Below are positions 61,590 to 64,000 of a stretch of DNA of 64,000 bases, one piece after another. The DNA is from PFJX01 sp964466195. Lineage in GTDB: Bacteria; Pseudomonadota; Gammaproteobacteria; Burkholderiales; Thiobacillaceae. The stretch's first letter is position 1. Each line of letters begins with the position of its first letter. The translations under genes and the position numbers were made by a program. The notes under the pieces were generated by a model that was not told where the DNA came from, made no database searches, and saw only the letters and a list, made by a program, of their open reading frames with translations. The DNA lies in contig CAYXMQ010000016.1 in assembly GCA_964466195.1 (NCBI GenBank), positions 1 through 64,000 on the forward strand, given 5' to 3'.

Positions 61590-62150
61590 ATGAAACTGAC
61601 CCACGAAATCAAGCGTATGTTGTCCGCCATTGCCCAGTCCAACGCCGGTGAGAATCTGAGTCTTCGCCAGAAAGGCCGCTTGTTGGCGAACAACTCGGTG
61701 CCGGTCTGCAAGCCTGAAGTGGCGGTTGTGCAGGAAACGCGCCCTCAGGTTGGCCTCTACTTGGGCAGTGAGCTTGCCGACGACGTCATGCAGTATGTAA
61801 TCCAAACCTGTGTCCGTCTCAAACACGGTTTGACCGTGCTGACCTTCCAACTGGAAGGCGACGTAGAGGCGTTGTTGCAGCCCTATCAAAGCGCATTGGC
61901 TGCGGCCGATATTGCGCTCCGCATCAACGTGCTGTCTGGAGAGCCGCCTGCAGCACTGGCGCAGGCGTTGCGTCGCCGGCCGGAAGTGGCTTTTCTGGTA
62001 TGCAATGAAGGCGGCTTCCTCGGCCACGGTTTGATGAAAGGTTCGCAAGGCATGAACAGCATGCCGGTACCGGTCGTGCTGGTGGCCGCGAACGCCAGCG
62101 ACCAGGCCTCCCGCCGGGAGCGCGCTTCGGCCGTTCAGCGCGCAGCCTGA
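61590..62150 (+). CDS. Unknown 186-residue protein under sigma-54 control
   Basis: 186 residues, no signal peptide or membrane helix. After a basic N-terminus (KLTHEIKRMLSAIAQSN...LSLRQKGRLL) it alternates hydrophobic strands and helices (VGLYLGSELADDVMQYVIQTCVRL, LTVLTFQ, VAFLVCNEGGFLGHGLM, PVPVVLVAAN), suggesting a Rossmann-like or universal-stress-like fold. No family is recognised. It lies between a perfect sigma-54 promoter and a hairpin before SulP-2, so it is probably made when the adjacent two-component system is active. Confidence 0.8.
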   Translation: MKLTHEIKRMLSAIAQSNAGENLSLRQKGRLLANNSVPVCKPEVAVVQETRPQVGLYLGSELADDVMQYVIQTCVRLKHGLTVLTFQLEGDVEALLQPYQSALAAADIALRINVLSGEPPAALAQALRRRPEVAFLVCNEGGFLGHGLMKGSQGMNSMPVPVVLVAANASDQASRRERASAVQRAA

Positions 62151-62187
62151 GTCAGGCAAACGCTATACTCTTCCGCCTTACTTCTTA

Positions 62188-62213
62188 CCCCATGCTAGGC
62201 ATGGGGTTTTCTT
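62188..62213 (+). terminator. Hairpin and T tract just before SulP-2
   Basis: CCCCATGC-TAG-GCATGGGG is a perfect eight-pair stem followed by TTTTCTT. It is shaped like an intrinsic terminator for the 61590 gene but ends only a few bases before the SulP-2 ATG, and its GGGG is the only Shine-Dalgarno-like sequence for that gene. Confidence 0.75.
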
Positions 62214-62216
62214 GTT

Positions 62217-64000
62217 ATGACACGCTTTTTCCCCTTCCTACGTTGGTTTCCTCTTCGGGCGGACGCACTGCGCGGCGATCTGATCGCAGGCGTCACCGTG
62301 GCGTTGATCCTGATCCCGCAATCGATGGCCTACGCCACGCTCGCCGGTCTGCCGGTGGTCTATGGCCTGTACGCTGCGTTCCTGCCGGTGATGATCGCCT
62401 CGATGTGGGGCGCTTCGCGTTTTCTGCACACCGGGCCGGTCGCTCTGCTATCGCTGATGTCCGCTGCGGCGATCGAGCCGCTGGCCAGTCGCGGCAGCGA
62501 GGAGTTCATTCTTTATTCGATGACGCTGGCGCTGATGGTCGGGGTCATGCGGTTGGGATTGGGTCTGTTCCGCATGGGTGTGCTGATCAACCTGGCCTCG
62601 CATCCGGTCATCAACGGCTTTACCAATGCGGCGGCACTGATCATCGGACTATCGCTGTTGAACAGCTTCATCAATGTGCCGATGCCGCGCTCCGACATGT
62701 TCTTGCGCGACCTCTGGCATGTGGTGATGCAATTCCCGCTGGCGCACTGGCCGACCATTGCATTCGGCGTCGGCACGCTGGCCGTGATGTCGCTGCTCAA
62801 GAAGGTGTCTCCCAAGCTGCCCGGGGTGCTGGTGGTGGTGGTCCTCGGGACGGTCATCAGTGCGGCGGTCGGCTTCGAGAAGACGGCACTGGTTGCGCCC
62901 GAGCAGATCGAAGACGCACAGGTGCGCGCGGTGTATGGGAAATATGCCGAACTGGAAGCCGCGCTGGTGCGCAACAAGCACCAGCAAGGACAGGTTCGCT
63001 CGAATATCGCCAATCTGGCCAAGTCCGAACTGCATGATTACACGCTGGAAGCCGAGTCGCTGCGCCTGGATGGCGAAGAGCGCAGTCTGAAGAAACAGCT
63101 CTACGGCCAGCGGGTGGCGGTCTATCGCTACGCCTTGACGCCGGTCGAGGGTCCGAAAGGAATTGTGCTCTATCGCACTCTGAGCGAAGCATCCTGGACC
63201 ACGCCAAGCTGGCGTTTTTCCGGGGTCAAGGATGGCCAGTTTCGCATTTCCGGAGGCGGTCTGGTCGTCGGCAGCATTCCTGCCGGTCTGCCAGGCTTCG
63301 CCTTGCCGCCGATGGATTTCGGCTTGATGGCGGGATTGCTGGGCACCGCATTCATCATGGCGTTGATCGGTTTCATGGAAGCCACGTCGATTTCGCGTGC
63401 GTTGGCTGCTCAAAGCCGCGAAAAGCTAGACCCCAATCAGGAACTCATCGGCCAGGGTCTGGCCAATATTGTCGGCAGCCTGTTCCAGTCCTACGTCGTA
63501 TCCGGTTCGTTCTCGCGATCGGCGGTGGCGGCGAAAGCGGGAGCGCGTACCGGCTTCTTCGCCATCATCAGTGCCATCGGGGTCGTGTTGGTGATGTTGT
63601 TCATGACCCATTACTTCTATCACTTGCCGCAGCCGGTGCTGGCGGCCATCGTCATGAGCGCCGTGTTCAGTCTGATCGACTTCAAGTCCCTGCGGCATTC
63701 CTGGAACGTGCGCAGAAGCGACGGTGTGGTCGGGCTGATCACTTTTGTCGCGACGCTGCTGATGGCGCCTCAGCTCGCCAGCGGCGTGCTGGTCGGCGTC
63801 GTGCTGACCATTCTGGTGTTCCTGCACGGCGTCATGCAGCCACGCAGCGAGGTGCTCGCGCGCACCAAGGACGGTACGCTGGTCGGCGCAGCCAATTACG
63901 ACTTGCCGCCGATCAGCGAAAACTATGTGGTGCTGCGCTTCGATGCTTCGTTGGTGTTCATCAATTCGGCGTTTTTTGAACACGCCGTGATGAAGGCCAT
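62217..64000 (+). CDS. SulP-family anion transporter with large insertion (SulP-2), 3' end outside window
   Basis: 594 residues visible from the ATG at 62217 (MTRFFPFLRWFPLRADALRGDLIAGVTVALILIPQSMAYATLAG). The membrane domain matches SulP-1 throughout (GFTNAAALIIGLS, SIPAGLPGF, DPNQELIGQGLANIVGS, VSGSFSRSAV). A charged insertion at about 220-350 occupies the same place as in SulP-1. The start of the STAS domain is visible (YVVLRFDASLVFINSAFFEHAV) before the edge. It is probably co-regulated with the 61590 gene. Bicarbonate or sulfate are the family's usual substrates. Confidence 0.92.
   Translation, partial: MTRFFPFLRWFPLRADALRGDLIAGVTVALILIPQSMAYATLAGLPVVYGLYAAFLPVMIASMWGASRFLHTGPVALLSLMSAAAIEPLASRGSEEFILYSMTLALMVGVMRLGLGLFRMGVLINLASHPVINGFTNAAALIIGLSLLNSFINVPMPRSDMFLRDLWHVVMQFPLAHWPTIAFGVGTLAVMSLLKKVSPKLPGVLVVVVLGTVISAAVGFEKTALVAPEQIEDAQVRAVYGKYAELEAALVRNKHQQGQVRSNIANLAKSELHDYTLEAESLRLDGEERSLKKQLYGQRVAVYRYALTPVEGPKGIVLYRTLSEASWTTPSWRFSGVKDGQFRISGGGLVVGSIPAGLPGFALPPMDFGLMAGLLGTAFIMALIGFMEATSISRALAAQSREKLDPNQELIGQGLANIVGSLFQSYVVSGSFSRSAVAAKAGARTGFFAIISAIGVVLVMLFMTHYFYHLPQPVLAAIVMSAVFSLIDFKSLRHSWNVRRSDGVVGLITFVATLLMAPQLASGVLVGVVLTILVFLHGVMQPRSEVLARTKDGTLVGAANYDLPPISENYVVLRFDASLVFINSAFFEHAVMKA

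Overview
The window is GC-rich, densely coded DNA from a proteobacterium. It looks like a chemolithoautotrophic sulfur oxidiser of the Betaproteobacteria (Thiobacillus/Sulfuricella-like; this is inference from gene content, not a database match). Supporting signs are a flavocytochrome c sulfide dehydrogenase pair, a full assimilatory nitrate regulon, bicarbonate-type transporters (SbtA/SbtB and two SulP proteins) with an LCIB-like carbonic anhydrase, and a dusB-fis-purH-purD order of the kind common in this group. No rRNA, tRNA, CRISPR array or insertion sequence was seen. Both ends cut genes: gspD at the left and a SulP gene at the right.

Layout. 0-6.7 kb: type II secretion operon gspG-H-I-J-K-L-M-N-C-D on the minus strand, with mostly overlapping starts and stops. 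6.8-11.8 kb: a small lipoprotein, then dusB-fis-purH-(ORF6N gene)-purD. 12.0-14.1 kb: a REC-PAS-GGDEF-EAL protein. 14.1-33.3 kb: nitrate/nitrite assimilation on the minus strand (nrtABD, two DUF302 proteins, nasT, a PP2C-kinase fusion, a NarK-type transporter, nasA, nirB, nirD). It is interrupted by the sulfide dehydrogenase genes fccBA, a small cytochrome c and an M1-like peptidase. 33.4-46.9 kb: a signalling island with two histidine kinases, two sensor proteins lacking an output domain, a CheY-like regulator and an HD-GYP regulator. 47.0-52.7 kb: arfB, a methyltransferase, an OB-fold protein, a CBS protein with an SLC13-type transporter, and a Sua5/TsaC enzyme. 52.7-64 kb: an inorganic-carbon/anion island with sbtB-sbtA, a small unknown protein, a trypsin-like protease, SulP-1, a divergent LCIB-like carbonic anhydrase, a sigma-54 two-component system, an unknown 186-aa protein and SulP-2.

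How the parts work together. The nitrate genes carry two layers of control that can be read directly from the DNA. Four sigma-54 promoters (-24/-12) lie upstream of nrtA, narK, nasA and nirB, three of them with an NtrC-like GCAC-N7-GTGC palindrome further upstream. In addition, the nrtA and nirB leaders each contain a GGAC-AACGGC-GTCC hairpin overlapping an intrinsic terminator, the hallmark of ANTAR antitermination, and the ANTAR protein NasT is encoded between them. In the right-hand island a fifth sigma-54 promoter with a repeat cluster upstream sits between the sensor kinase gene and the unknown-protein/SulP-2 pair. This suggests that the kinase and its sigma-54 activator switch on that transporter. 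Both SulP proteins share an unusual insertion of about 130-140 residues in the membrane domain.
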